Shown here piece by piece: positions 23,034-32,679 of a DNA stretch of 64,000 bases. Where the stretch lies: contig NC_066513.1 in NCBI RefSeq assembly GCF_024679095.1, positions 7,860,804-7,924,803 on the forward strand, written 5' to 3'. Made by a program: the position numbers and the translations under genes. The notes beneath the pieces were generated by a model. The model made no database searches. It saw only the letters and a program-made list of their open reading frames with translations, and was not told the origin of the DNA. The DNA is from Eriocheir sinensis. Taxonomy: Eukaryota; Arthropoda; Malacostraca; Decapoda; Varunidae. Numbering within the stretch: the stretch's first letter is position 1; every line of letters begins with the position of its first letter.

Positions 23034-23334
23034 CATAGATTTACATAGAAAATTAGACCACACAGACCCCATGGTACAGACTAGGTGGTCTATCCTTAAA
23101 CCTAAGTGATTTTACATTAATCAGAAGGCTCCTAAACGTTGCATTTCTACTCTAGTTGATATTAAGTTGAAGGAAGAGAGAGGGTTTTCTTTACAGGAAA
23201 TTTGTTTGGGAATTTCATCAGAAGTCATTAAGAAAAAAAAAACTCCTTTGGGTACCGGTACCGGTACTAACGGTACTTGAGTTTTCGGTACCGGTACTAC
23301 CGGTACTCAAATTAACGGTACTTGCCCATCCCTA
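21407..23334. mobile_element. hAT-type element built as a large palindrome
   Basis: Terminal repeats are taggggtgggcaggtaccg on the left and, reversed, tagggatgggcaagtaccg on the right. An 8-bp target duplication CTGGCCCG/CTGGTCCG (21399-21406, 23335-23342) fits hAT. The ends carry GGTACC/CGGTAC arrays. The interior is a foldback: 22140-22330 (ggagctgtgatggaaacgg, caaaatggtgggaacttgg) recurs reversed at 22680-22830, and 21500-21600 recurs at 22870-22990. Blocks with gatagcagttatcgat lie at the centre. (GA)n tracts sit at 21629-21645, 21827-21877, 21999-22018 and 22987-23028. No transposase frame is present, so it is non-autonomous. Confidence 0.8.
23029..23185 (-). mobile_element. CR1-like (type D) 3' end inside the hAT element
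   Basis: Plus strand shows atttacatagatttacatag, then accacacagaccccatgg and ttgcatttctactctagtt, the reverse complement of the 3' ends at 2200-2332 and 37970-38094. It sits exactly at the end of a (GA)n tract, and the copy at 38094 also ends at (CT)n. About 155 bp remain, so it is strongly 5'-truncated. Confidence 0.8.
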
Positions 23335-23655
23335 CTGGTCCGCCGTCCCCGGAAGAGGCGTAAGTGTGTTTCCGTTAGAATTGGGGTGTCTCAAGGCGTG
23401 AGTTAGGAGGGAGGGAGGGAAGTGTTAAATGAACACTCTTGGGAACAATTAAGTCGGGAACAAAGCTGGGAGGTAGGGAGGGCTCACTAATTACTGTGTA
23501 ATTATTTTTGGTGAGCAAAATTTAAAAAACAAAATAAAATTGAGGTTACTAAAGCCGCAGCCCAACATAGGCTATACGGACACGAGTCTAGACAGACTGT
23601 CCTGGAAGGAAGGGGAGAATGGGGGGAATGTGAGGCAACAGGGGGTTATGATTTT
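23335..23655. other. Right part of the unidentified insertion in the LINE
   Basis: Continuation of 20926-21406 after the hAT element. It has a gaggga-rich stretch near 23405 and AT-rich sequence; no ORF was recognised. Confidence 0.4.
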
Positions 23656-24084
23656 TCCTGGCATTACAATGGAATGCTAATCCTATATTTCTCACCATTT
23701 TATACGTATCACCGAATATCCTATTTACATGACTCTCAGGCTGTAGATTATCTTGTATTGTCACTCCCAGATCTCTCTTTTCCTGAACTTTCTTTCATAT
23801 TTCTCCATCTCCCTATATCTTTATATGTCCATTTTGGTCTCCCTTCATTCTTTCCCATTTCCATTACATGACTTTTCTACACATTAAATTCCATCTCCCA
23901 TTAAATACTCCATTTCCAAATCTTGTTCAGGACATCTTGCACTGTTTCTAATATGTCTTAGCAATTTTACATCGTCTGCAGACAGGCTCATATAACTGTT
24001 TACTCCCTCCGGCATATCATTTACATATACTAGGAATAGTACGGGTGCCAATACCGATCCTTGAGGCACTCCACTTTCTACAAT
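23656..24084 (-). pseudogene. Coiled-coil LINE, segment 4: RT palm to thumb
   Basis: Minus-strand reading: VESGVPQGSVLAPVLFLVYV, NSYMSLSADDVKLLRHI (catalytic ADD retained, F changed to S), then DLGVTIQDNLQPESHV and GDTYKMVRNIGLAFHC. It joins in frame to segment 3 (SEWRI/VESGVPQG) once the CR1 insertion at 24085-24942 is removed, and to segment 5 once 20926-23655 is removed. Confidence 0.85.
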
Positions 24085-24942
24085 AAGGGAGACATTCATA
24101 AGGTTTTGTTGGTAAGGGAACCGGGTAGGACACGAAGTAATGGGTTTAAACTGGATAAATTCAGATTCAACAGGGACGCAGGCAAAAATTGGTTTACAAA
24201 TAGGGTGGTGGATGAGTGGAATAGGCTTAGCAGTCACGTGGTGAGTGCCAATACAATTGTCACATTAAAAAAATAGACTAGATAAATTCATGGACAGCGA
24301 TATTAGGTGGGGTTAGATACACGGGAGCTTAGGGTCAACGGAGCTGGCTCTACAGAATGGACATCAACTTGCTAGAATCAGTTCAGAGGAGGATGACCAA
24401 GATGATTCAGGGGCTAAGAAACCTCCCATATCAAAATAGGATGAAACATCTAAACTTACATTCACTAGAGAGACGAAGAGTGCGGGGAGATCTGATAGAA
24501 GTATTCAAATGGGTCAAGGGTTACAACAAAGGCGATATGAGTAAAGTACTGAGAATTAGCCAGCAGGATAGAAGTCGCAGTAATGGATTTAAATTAGAAA
24601 AGTATAGATTTAGGAGAGATATAGGCAAGCATTGGTTTAGTAATAGGGTGGTTGGGGAATGGAATAGACTCAGCAATCACATAGTTAGTGCAGGGACGAT
24701 AGCTTGTTTTAAGAGTAGACTGGAAAGCTACATGAACGAGGACGACAGGTGGCAGTGAGGTGTGGGTAAAGTAAGGTGACGGGGTACTGGATGCGTGCCT
24801 AGTACCGCCGGTATAACGAGGATCAAGCCTCTACCTGTAACCCCTGTAACTACACCTCACCCATCGTGAGTAGTGGGGGGGATTCTGGAGCTGCCCTGTG
24901 TAGGCCACCCGGCCTCTTGCAGTTTCCCTATGTTCTTATGTT
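24085..24942 (+). mobile_element. Chimeric CR1 insertion (subfamilies A and B joined)
   Basis: A 4-bp repeat CAAT flanks it (24081-24084, 24943-24946) and removal restores the LINE frame. The first part (24085 to about 24350) is the RT C-terminus of subfamily A (VLLVREPGRTRSNGFK, WNRLSSHVVSANTIV) and ends about 55 bases before that family's normal 3' end. The second part (about 24350-24942) starts again inside the C-terminal domain of subfamily B (MDINLLESVQRRMTKMIQG, GDMSKVLRISQQDR) and runs to a proper 3' end with the cttatgttc tail. Both parts have the same orientation and share one target duplication. Confidence 0.82.
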
Positions 24943-24946
24943 CAAT

Positions 24947-26783
24947 TCTCCATTCCGATTTCGCGTCCTTTACCATTGTTCTCATCTTTCTTTCCCTTAA
25001 GTAGCTTTCCATCCAGTTCATCATTTTCCCTTTCAAACCTCCTTTATTCTCCAGCTTCCATAGTAGTCTTGAATGTGGAAGTTTGTCGAACGCCTTCTTC
25101 AGGTCCAAGTAAACGCATCCGTCCCTCTCCTGTATTTTGTCTGTCACTCTTGAGTAAAAGCTCAGTAAGTTTGTTACACATGAACGCCCTTTTCTGAAGC
25201 CATATTGTTTACTTGTGATTATATTATGCTCTTCTAGAAATCTCGTCCATTGTTTTATTCTCACTTTCTCACATATTTGACATACTACACTGATCAGTGA
25301 TACAGGTCTGTAATTCAGGGGTTCTTCCTTTTTTCCAATTTTGAATATAGGGACCACTTCAGCCCTTCGCCACTCCTTTGGTACTTTACCAGTTGTTATT
25401 GAGCATTAATGATGTCATATACCGGTTCAACCAGCTGATCTTTGCATTCTTTCAATATATAACCTGAGACTCCATCCGGTCCTACTGCTTTCCTTTCTTC
25501 CAGCTCCCCCATCATTTTATATATCTCCTCTTTAGTTACTATGACTTCTTCCATATGAACATTTATCTTGTTTTCTTGTGGTTCGTTGAATTGTGATTCT
25601 TTTGTAAAAACGTGCTGGAACCTTTTGTTTAATAGCTTAGTAATGTCTTTAGGATCTTCGATTATCATATTCCCATCACTCAATCTTTCTATTGTTTCCC
25701 TTGGTGTGATTTTTCCATTTATGAATCTATAAAACAATTTAGGTTCTTCCTTACACTTTTCGACAATATCCTTTTACATATCCCTTCTCTTCTTCTCTCC
25801 TTATTTTCACGTATTCATTTCTCGCTATCTTAAAATCTTCTTTATTCTTTTAGTTTTTATTTCTTTTCAATCTCTTCCATGCTTTGTCTCTTTTTTTTCT
25901 TTTGCCTTAACACATCTTACAATAAACCATTTTTTTTCCTTTTTCTTTAGGTTTGTATTCTGGTACAAATTTCATAACTCTTGATTTATATGCCTCCAGA
26001 AAAATATACTTTTCTTGCATCTCCCTTGTTCTCTTTAACTCTTCACAGTCTAGCTCTCCATAGTATTTCCTGGGATCTTCCATGTTTGCCTTCCTATAGT
26101 TTAAACCTGTTTCTTGTATATAATTCATCCCCCTCACTTCCCTCCTCCTCTGTTTCCAACTCAATTATCACGTGATCACTCTTTCCCAGGGGGCACCCAT
26201 ACCTTAATTCATTCACCAAGTGCATTCCCTTTGTTAACACCAGGTCCAGTCTCGCCGGTTCGTCGTCACTTCTGAATCTCGTGTATTCCTTCACCCATTG
26301 CGTCATCAAGTTTTCCATCGTCAATCTTAAAAATCTTTCCCCCCATGCCGTTTCGCTACCTCCACTTTCAAATATTTCCCAATTTACCTCCTTACAGTTA
26401 AAATCACCTAGTAACATGACTTTTATTTGCTTTGAGTAGTCTACTCAAACTCTGAATGGTATCTTCAATCATGGTCTCATATTCTTCTTTACTCCATGAA
26501 TTGGTTCTTGGTGGTACATAGGTTGCTATTATCGTCATCATTTTTCTGTTGTTGTTCGCCAGGTTTTCCGCATTTCCTTCTCCATATACTACGGTTTTCA
26601 CTAATAACTCCTTCCTCGTCATTATCAGCACTCCTCCACCACCTTTACCCTTTCTGTCTTGCCTCCATACATTGTAGTTATTATCAAACACAATTTGGAT
26701 GACCTTATTTAGTTTAGTTTCCGTTACGCATACAATATTGGGCTCTTTTTTCTGCAAGTAGTCTTGTAATTCCAGTTTACTAG
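24947..26783 (-). pseudogene. Coiled-coil LINE, segment 3: endonuclease, linker and RT N-terminal half
   Basis: Order on the minus strand: endonuclease SKLELQDYLQKKEPN and VCVTETKLNKV (26757-26404), VLLGDFNCKEVNWEIF, MTQWVKEYTRFRSDDEP, LGKSDHVIIELE (26417-26094), a basic linker around 25990-25780, then RT with ERKAVGPDGVSGYILKE (25737-25396), LNYRPVSLISVVC, YGFRKGRSCVTNLL and YLDLKKAFDKLPHSRLL (25357-24960). Catalytic residues of endonuclease (DFN, SDH) and RT motif A are present. Frameshifts at about 26410, 26130-25740 and 25390 break it. Confidence 0.86.
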
Positions 26784-27096
26784 ATACTTATCGTTTACCG
26801 TTTACCGTTGATGAGGTTTCAGGCCCTGCTCCTACGCTGATGCAGCGCTCTACGAGGGCCGTCAACAATTTCAACGTTAGCCTCAATAATAGTCTTCGAT
26901 GCACTTATTCTCAAACATCGTAGTGAGTGAGTGAGTGAGTGTCTTAATTTCTTTCACGAATGATATCACATATAACAATTAGTTCAGTGTTCATGTTTGC
27001 TATTTTCATTATAGTATCACAATTAAATATACAAGAATTATTTCCAGCACACTGAACATTCATCACACACAATTGATCTTTGAGTACAGACACTGA

Positions 27097-28839
27097 TTAA
27101 TAGCCATGATCGGTCATGTTACGAATTCTCTCAATTTCAGTCTGGAGAACTACACAACACTGGTCATTCGCTGAGTGGTTGATTTCAGGCTTCTTGTACC
27201 TCACACAATGTATGCATTTCTTCTCAGCCATGGTGCGCTCCTGTGATTTATGATTGCCAGTGCATTTGAAACAATTTGGGGCGTCTCCATTGGTCTTGGC
27301 AGTACAGTTGGCCTCAAGATGGCCATATCTCTGACGATGATAGCATATAATTGCATGGTATCTGTCTCTCACTGTGTATATTCCCCATTCTAATTTTAAC
27401 TTGTCATGATTCTTGTGAATCAGTTCTCTCACAGGGTCACACCTCATTATGTAGTGCATTGTGCCGCCAGCTGCGGGCTTACTAAAAATCAGCTCAATCT
27501 TATTCTCAACATCCTCAATTGTGTGTAAGAACTCATTGCGGTCTAAGATGGTCTCCTTTATATTTTCCTTGGTCTCCTCTTTATGCACATTGCATATCAT
27601 GATCTTTGGTTTCATCTTTCCAACACTCTTGGTACTAATTTGCTCAACAGACTCCAGTTTTTGAGCAGCCTCAGCCCTTGTGTTCTCATTATCAAAGTTC
27701 ATGACAATGTTACCTCTATTTGTAAATCTCGAATCAGTTATCTGAATGCCATTCAATGCCTGGGAGACTTCATCCTTCATGTCTGTTGCCTTCTTTTCCT
27801 GTGTAGAAGCTTTTACAACTAAGAGATTCTTCTTGACCTTCTTGCCTCTCTTTGCCGCCTCAGCCCAACTGGATTCAGCATGCTTAGCACATTTAAGCGT
27901 GTCAACAACTGATCCCAGCTCCTCCTGCACCTTCACAGCCCTTGATTCAACTTCATCCTTAACCACAGATATTTCCTTAGAGAATTCTTGCTTGAATTCA
28001 TCCAATTTTTCCACAATGCTGGTAGCCAGAGATGCTTTATGGAGGCATGGGGTGCATATCCAATTTATTTTAGGTATATTATCCAGGTTGATCCCAGACA
28101 AATTAGCACACTTCACATGACACCACCTAGTCAAATGGGGTACTGGGATTTATTTCAAGGAGCGTAATCAACAGAAGCGCCGAAGTCTTCCTCAAACTAT
28201 ATTTAGCATCAGTTAGACCTCATCTTGACTATGCGGTTCAGTTCTGGTAACCTTATTATAGAATGGATATCAAAATGTTAGAATCGGTGCAGAGGAGGAT
28301 GCCTAAGATGATTCAGGGGTTGAGAAACTTGTCATACGAGGAAAGACTCAAAACAGTTAAACTTGCATTCTCTAGAAAGCCGAAGGGTGCGTGGAGACAT
28401 GATCGAGGTTTATAAATGGATGAAGGGGGATATTCATAATGTTTTGTTGGTAAGAGAACCGGGTAGGACACGAAGTAATGGGTTTAAACTGGATAAATTC
28501 AGATTCAACAGGGACATAGGCAAAAATTGGTTTACTAACAGGGTGGTGGATGAGTGAAATAGGCTTAGCAGTCATGTGGTGAGTGCCGATACAATTGTCA
28601 CATTCAAAAATAGATTAGATAAATTCATGGAGAGCGATATTAGGTGGGGTTAGATACACGGGAGCTTACGTTCAAAGGAGCTGCATTGTACAGGCCTACC
28701 GGCCTCTTGCAGACTCCTGCGTTCTTATGTTCTTATGTTATGTTCTAGTGCACAAACAGCAACCAATCCACTTCTCGCCCATGAATTCTGCACAAACATA
28801 ACATAAATCCCTCAGTCCCTTGGCCCTAACAGCGGCCAT
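27097..28839 (-). CDS. PHD-finger/CCHC ORF1 protein, split by a CR1 insertion
   Basis: The ATG at 28839-28837 starts MAAVRAKGLRDLCYVC. A PHD-like Cys4-His-Cys3 series follows (CYVC, CCLC, then CHVKC and WICTPC). The CR1 insertion 28132-28744 falls inside the PHD finger. Outside it the frame is continuous: 374 residues with no stop or shift. After the finger come a basic/coiled segment, an RRM-like region (NIVMNFDNENTRAEAAQKL), and zinc knuckles (CYHRQRYGHLEANC, with Arg where Cys is expected, and CFKCTGNH). PHD-bearing ORF1 proteins are known in CR1-like LINEs. The role would be nucleic-acid binding in the retroelement RNP. Confidence 0.8.
28132..28744 (+). mobile_element. CR1 (subfamily A) 3' fragment inserted in the PHD ORF1
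   Basis: 613 bp flanked by CTAGT (28127-28131, 28745-28749). It holds the RT C-terminal region with frameshifts (landmarks RVRGDMIEVYKWMKG, VLLVREPGRTRSNGFK, NIGKNWFTNRVVDE-like) and the 3' end cggcctcttgcagactcctg followed by two cttatgtt units. The 5-bp target duplication makes the insertion boundaries exact. Confidence 0.88.
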
Positions 28840-28911
28840 GTCGACACTTTCTGTGCGGAGCTAGGCGCAACACCTCCGCTCAGCACCACGGTCACTCACT
28901 CATTCCATACT

Positions 28912-30105
28912 ATCCCGTCTACATTCATATACATCACACTTAATCCCTTACTATAGTTTCAATCTTGTCTCGGCTCTATTCTCTTTCGGCTTTTCCCTTA
29001 TGTACCATTTCTTTACTCGTTCTCCCAGAATTTCCCCCAAAAATACCTATTTTTCCTCTTCAGATCTTGCATTATTCCTTCGTTTGCCTCTGCTAGAAGT
29101 TCATTCCATTTCTTCCTTTCTTCTTCATTTTTGTTTTTCTTTATATAAATTTCCTTACTTCTATTTCTCTTAGTTTAGTTGTTCTATATAAGATTTCCTC
29201 CGTTACTTTCTGTGATTTTAATCTTAGTATAACTGGTCTTGTTTTACCCTCTATGTAAGGGCCCATCCTTACAATTTCTTCCACCTCCTACTCAAGGTCT
29301 TGTATTTGATTGTCATTTAAGTTCTTCAGTAAATCTTTCACTGACTTAAGCTCTTCCTTCTCCCTTCTTGGCCTGTAAGTTATGTTCTTCTCTTTCATTC
29401 CGAATATTATGACACTTTTTTTCTTATCCGCCACATCTCTTACTAAATTTTCATTCTTTTTAATGACCTTGACCATCTCCTTTTCCACATTTTCCTTCTC
29501 CTCCTTTAGTTGCTTCTCAATCATTTCCTTGAAGTCTACATTAGCTTTTCCGTGCTCTACTTTCCAGGTCTTTATTTCGCCCAGCACTTCCTCCCTAACT
29601 CTCTTTTCCTCCTTGTCCATTATCACTTTCAAGTCTTATTTTCTTTTCTTACGACTACTAGTCCTTCCTTTACCATTTTTTCATATTTTGCCAACTGTTC
29701 TTTCAACTTCTCATTCTCCCAAACCAACTCCTTCTCCCTGTATTCCAGACTTCGTACTCTTGATCTTAATTCACTATGTGACTTCTTACCTTGTTCTTCC
29801 TCCTCTTCCATGGACTTCACTCTCTCGATCCAGTTGTTCAGTTTTTTCTCCACTAATAACACTCTTCTGTATACAACATATGATTATGTAACCCCAAAAC
29901 ATACTGAAACTTGGCTCACTGATTCCAGAACATTCGTCACTGTCTAGGCTTCCCATAACTACTTCCCGAGTTTTCTGCCTTGTTCCAGTTCCTCTTCTTC
30001 TTGCTCTTTTCCGTGCCTGACACCCCTCATCCTCGTCACTCATTCTACGCAAGCTTTTTAAACTCTTGCATGGACAGGAGACGGGCCTGAGCACCCTCTT
30101 GACCC
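28912..30105 (-). pseudogene. Coiled-coil LINE, segment 1: ORF1
   Basis: Minus-strand frames from about 30040 give an acidic/basic N-terminus (MSDEDEGCQARKRARRR), then heptad-rich coiled coil (NNWIERVKSMEEEEE, LEYREKELVWENEKLKEQL; 29862-29629), VIIFGMKEKNI and KSVKDLLKNLNDNQ (29632-29288), then VEEIVRMGPYIEGKTRPVILRLKSQ and the basic tail to MYMNVDGIV at 28912. This is an RNA-binding, self-assembling type of ORF1. The same order is seen at 2811-3292. Several frameshifts break it. Confidence 0.8.
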
Positions 30106-30188
30106 TGTAAACACAACAACTTGGTTTGCAGACGACAACAGCGCAGCTCCTTGACCCACGTCTTCTCCCTTCGCCTTCTCAACGGTGT

Positions 30189-30189
<1 letters not shown>

Positions 30190-30240
<51 letters not shown>
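30190..30240. repeat. (GT)n microsatellite before exon B2
   Basis: About 51 bases of GT ending 24 bases before the exon B2 acceptor. Further GT tracts lie at 30409-30458 and 30547-30583. Between the last two is an 88-bp block (aattcacctcttggtctgctg) that recurs at 38238-38293 beside another GT tract, probably a SINE piece. Confidence 0.95.
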
Positions 30241-30242
<2 letters not shown>

Positions 30243-30264
30243 AACATACTTTTGTCGTTCTCAG

Positions 30265-30337
30265 GTTCGAGGGAAGAACATAGGCGTGGATGAACTCGGT
30301 GCTGAGTCTGAAATCATCGCCACCACCACGCTGGGAG
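30265..30337 (+). CDS. FN3 exon B2
   Basis: This is the second copy of the short FN3 exon, 73 nt, encoding [11 protein letters not shown]...TTTLG. It has one extra Thr codon relative to B1 and keeps the frame. Acceptor ttctcag ends at 30264 and donor gtaaga starts at 30338. It would follow exon A1 across a 20-kb intron filled with transposons. A (GT)n tract (30190-30240) lies just upstream of the acceptor, as it does in the other two modules. Confidence 0.78.
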
Positions 30338-30406
30338 GTAAGACTTCTTTCCCTGCCTTGCCTCCCTCTTCGTGCTTTCATCTGGAAGTAGTACATGTCT
30401 TGTGTC

Positions 30407-30462
<56 letters not shown>

Positions 30463-30544
30463 TCACCTCTTGGTCTGCTGCGGGTCTCTTTCGAGATAGC
30501 CAGCCGTTTCCTTACGGAAGAGCACAGAGCTCATAGAACCGATC

Positions 30545-30585
<41 letters not shown>

Positions 30586-30624
30586 AGTTGTGATTGGTGG
30601 GCCTGCCCATCGAACCATTAAGTG

Positions 30625-30790
30625 CAAGAATGGATACAAGGATGGACGAGACACTTTGGCCTAGGTCTTGTTGTTGGTTTAGGGGAGAGTTTGGTAGGTT
30701 AAATTATGTATGTGCACACACGCACACACACAAACCTGACCTAAGCTAACCTAAAGTAACTGATTCCCAAATCAAGACCATGACCCACAC
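30625..30790 (+). repeat. Module-associated intron block (first block), copy 2
   Basis: Equivalent to 9385-9545 and 60645-60812: it starts with aatggatacaagg, contains gtgcacacacgcacacac and ends with a cctaagctaacctaa block. It lies 290 bp after exon B2, in the same order as in the other modules. Confidence 0.7.
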
Positions 30791-31050
30791 CATTTTTGGG
30801 GGACACGTGATGAGAATGGGGTAGAATGAATTCGTGAAGGGAGTGAATGCATGAGGAAAGGATTGACGGAGGGGGTGTTAGGAAAACACAAAATGTGAAG
30901 TGGATCAATAGGGTGAGTGAATATTGCAGTGAGAGAGTTTGAAGCAGAAGGATTGAATGTGCTGAGAGGGAGTGCCAGAACAGGGAGACATGGAGACAGT
31001 TCTTCCACGGCCATCCCCTGCAGTGAAGTTCCCGCAAGGGAGCAGGGCGT
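30785..31050 (+). pseudogene. LINE RT C-terminal tail
   Basis: With frameshifts the plus strand reads GHVMRMGENEFVK, VKWINRVSEYV and ESWRQFFHGHP. This is the tail seen after the RT in RTE-like and related LINEs in crustacean sequences (GHV.RM...VK ... KW...V..Y). It is short and decayed; the clade is uncertain. Confidence 0.5.
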
Positions 31051-31285
31051 TGGAGATGTGTACTTGTCAATAGCATGCGGCCCCTACCCATTGCGGCCGC
31101 ATACTTATGGCGAAAAAGTTTGGTGTTTTCTGAGGTGAAATTATGCAGATAGAAAGTATCTGGCAACTCCCTTCCGTCGTCTTGGGCCGGTGTAGCGTGA
31201 GCAGATCATCCCTCCTCTATATTTTTTTATATAATGCTCATCACATACTGAAGTTATTGCATCTCTCTCCGGCAACGAGTGGTAA

Positions 31286-32679
31286 TGCTGCGATCACACA
31301 TCTGCGATTTTGCCTCTGCGACGCACTGCGATACCGAAAATGTTGGAATCGCAGCTCGTTCGCTATCCGAGAAGCGCGATTTGTTGCGACAAAAAAGATC
31401 TCGCGATCCATTACGATGTGTGCTCAATCTCCGCTCGCTTAGTCGTAGACCTTTGCAATCATTGCAGGCGAAGTGAGGAAAGATCGAGTGCGTATCGCAG
31501 CTTACTGCAATTATCGCAAACTCATGCAGGGATTCATCGTGAGCACATCGTGAGCACCTGCGACGTACGCACGATTATTGCAATGGATAAAGAATGCTGC
31601 TCGACTGCTGCTCGACTAGCTCTCGTTGCCAGTTCGACTTCGCAACGATGTACTGCAATTAATCGTGACCACCTGTTGGGGTGGGTTGAAGGAGGAGGCC
31701 TTTTCTTTTAAAACTCGTTTTTTTTCTTACAGTGTTCTTGTAGTCTGCCAGTCCCCGGTCATACAGGAAAGTGTTTTTCTGCAGCCATTCCCCCAGCTCC
31801 CTCTCAACCTCTGCCGGCAGGGACAGCGGCCTTTTCCTCATTGCACACGCCGCCTGGCCCTCTTCTTCTTCTTCGTCGTCGGCGTCCTCATCCTCAGTTT
31901 CTGGTTGGACATGCCACTCTAGATCGGATTTTTGTTCCTGTAAAACAGGCGCTGGTGGGGGTGGAGGAGCTGGCAGTGCCTGTATAACCTCTTGTGGATT
32001 CTCGATTACTTCCATAGCAGGCTGGTCGTTAGGTGTTGAGGGTGTGTTAAACCATGTTAGGTGTGGGGGCTGATGGTGAGACTTTGGTCTTCTTGGTCTT
32101 CTGGGGGAGGGTTGCTGTCCTTCCTTTCCTTCGGCATGATGTAGGTGTCCTGAAAGGGAATAGACGTTGTGTGGCATTTTGTGGGCGGGAGCGGTGGTTG
32201 CCAGAGCGAGAGGCAGTCGTCACCAGAGCACAGCAGTGTGGATTCTCAGCGAGGGAGCGTCGCTCGCCTAGCTTATTAATAAGAGACGCCGCTGTGATAC
32301 TTCGTCGCCACATCTTGCGATGAGAAAGTTGCTAGATTCGCTAACGATTTGTCACAGGCCACTGCAATCTTTGCAACGATAGCGTTGCCGAGTCGCAGTG
32401 TGCTACGCTTTCACTGCGTTCACACTGCAATCACGCTGCGATGAGTCGAGCGATATGGGAATCGCAGAGGCAGTTGCGATCTGTTTTGAACATTCCAAAA
32501 CAAATCGCAGCGGTGGCCGCATCGCGCGATCACGCGCGATACATGGCGACTCTGCTACGTTTCAGGAAGACGATTGTTGCAGCGAAAGCGCATTAGATTT
32601 CAGTTTCACCACTTTTTTTTCCCATTTCCGGTATCGCAGTGAGTCGGAGAGGCAAAATCGCAAATGTGTGATCCCAGCA
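31286..32679. mobile_element. PIF/Harbinger-type DNA transposon, non-autonomous
   Basis: 1394 bp with terminal inverted repeats of about 50 bp (tgctgcgatcacacatctgc and, reversed at the right end, tgctgggatcacacatttgc) and a 3-bp duplication TAA (31283-31285, 32680-32682), as expected for the TWA target of Harbinger. Subterminal tgcgat/atcgca words are dense at both ends. It keeps a minus-strand MADF-like ORF and has no transposase. The empty site is still present in a neighbouring tandem copy at 32773-32800. Confidence 0.85.
31659..32177 (-). CDS. MADF/Myb-like accessory protein of the Harbinger element
   Basis: A 172-residue open frame. It is basic and Pro-rich at the N-terminus, followed by a Pro run (LPAPPPPPAPV), an acidic stretch (EDEDADDEEEEEG), and a C-terminal segment ELGEWLQKNTFLYDRGLADYKN that fits the first helices of a MADF domain. 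Autonomous Harbingers carry a nuclease gene plus a Myb/MADF DNA-binding gene; only the second kind is seen. The domain stops early (about 35 residues), so the C-terminal part is lost. Confidence 0.6.
   Translation of the reverse strand: MPHNVYSLSGHLHHAEGKEGQQPSPRRPRRPKSHHQPPHLTWFNTPSTPNDQPAMEVIENPQEVIQALPAPPPPPAPVLQEQKSDLEWHVQPETEDEDADDEEEEEGQAACAMRKRPLSLPAEVERELGEWLQKNTFLYDRGLADYKNTVRKKTSFKRKGLLLQPTPTGGHD

Larger units (their letters stand above)
26789..28906 (-). mobile_element. ORF1-only retroelement (PHD finger/zinc-knuckle), HAL1-like
   Basis: A minus-strand insertion flanked by ATACT at 26784-26788 and 28907-28911. Removing it plus one repeat joins MNVDGIV to SSKLELQDYL in frame in the host LINE. 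Without the later CR1 insert it is about 1.5 kb: 67 nt 5' leader, one ORF, and a roughly 300-nt 3' UTR ending with two acggtaa units. There is no endonuclease or RT between the ORF and the 3' end. By analogy with mammalian HAL1 elements it would be mobilised by another LINE. Its parent LINE is not in the window. Confidence 0.8.

Noticed and set aside
20926..23655. A solo LTR or LTR element in the coiled-coil LINE
   Set aside because: Edges look like TG...CA, but no matching target duplication and no second LTR were found.
29382..29947. Plus-strand Phe/Ser/Leu-rich frames
   Set aside because: They are antisense to the coiled-coil ORF1; the minus strand has heptads and conserved LINE ORF1 motifs.
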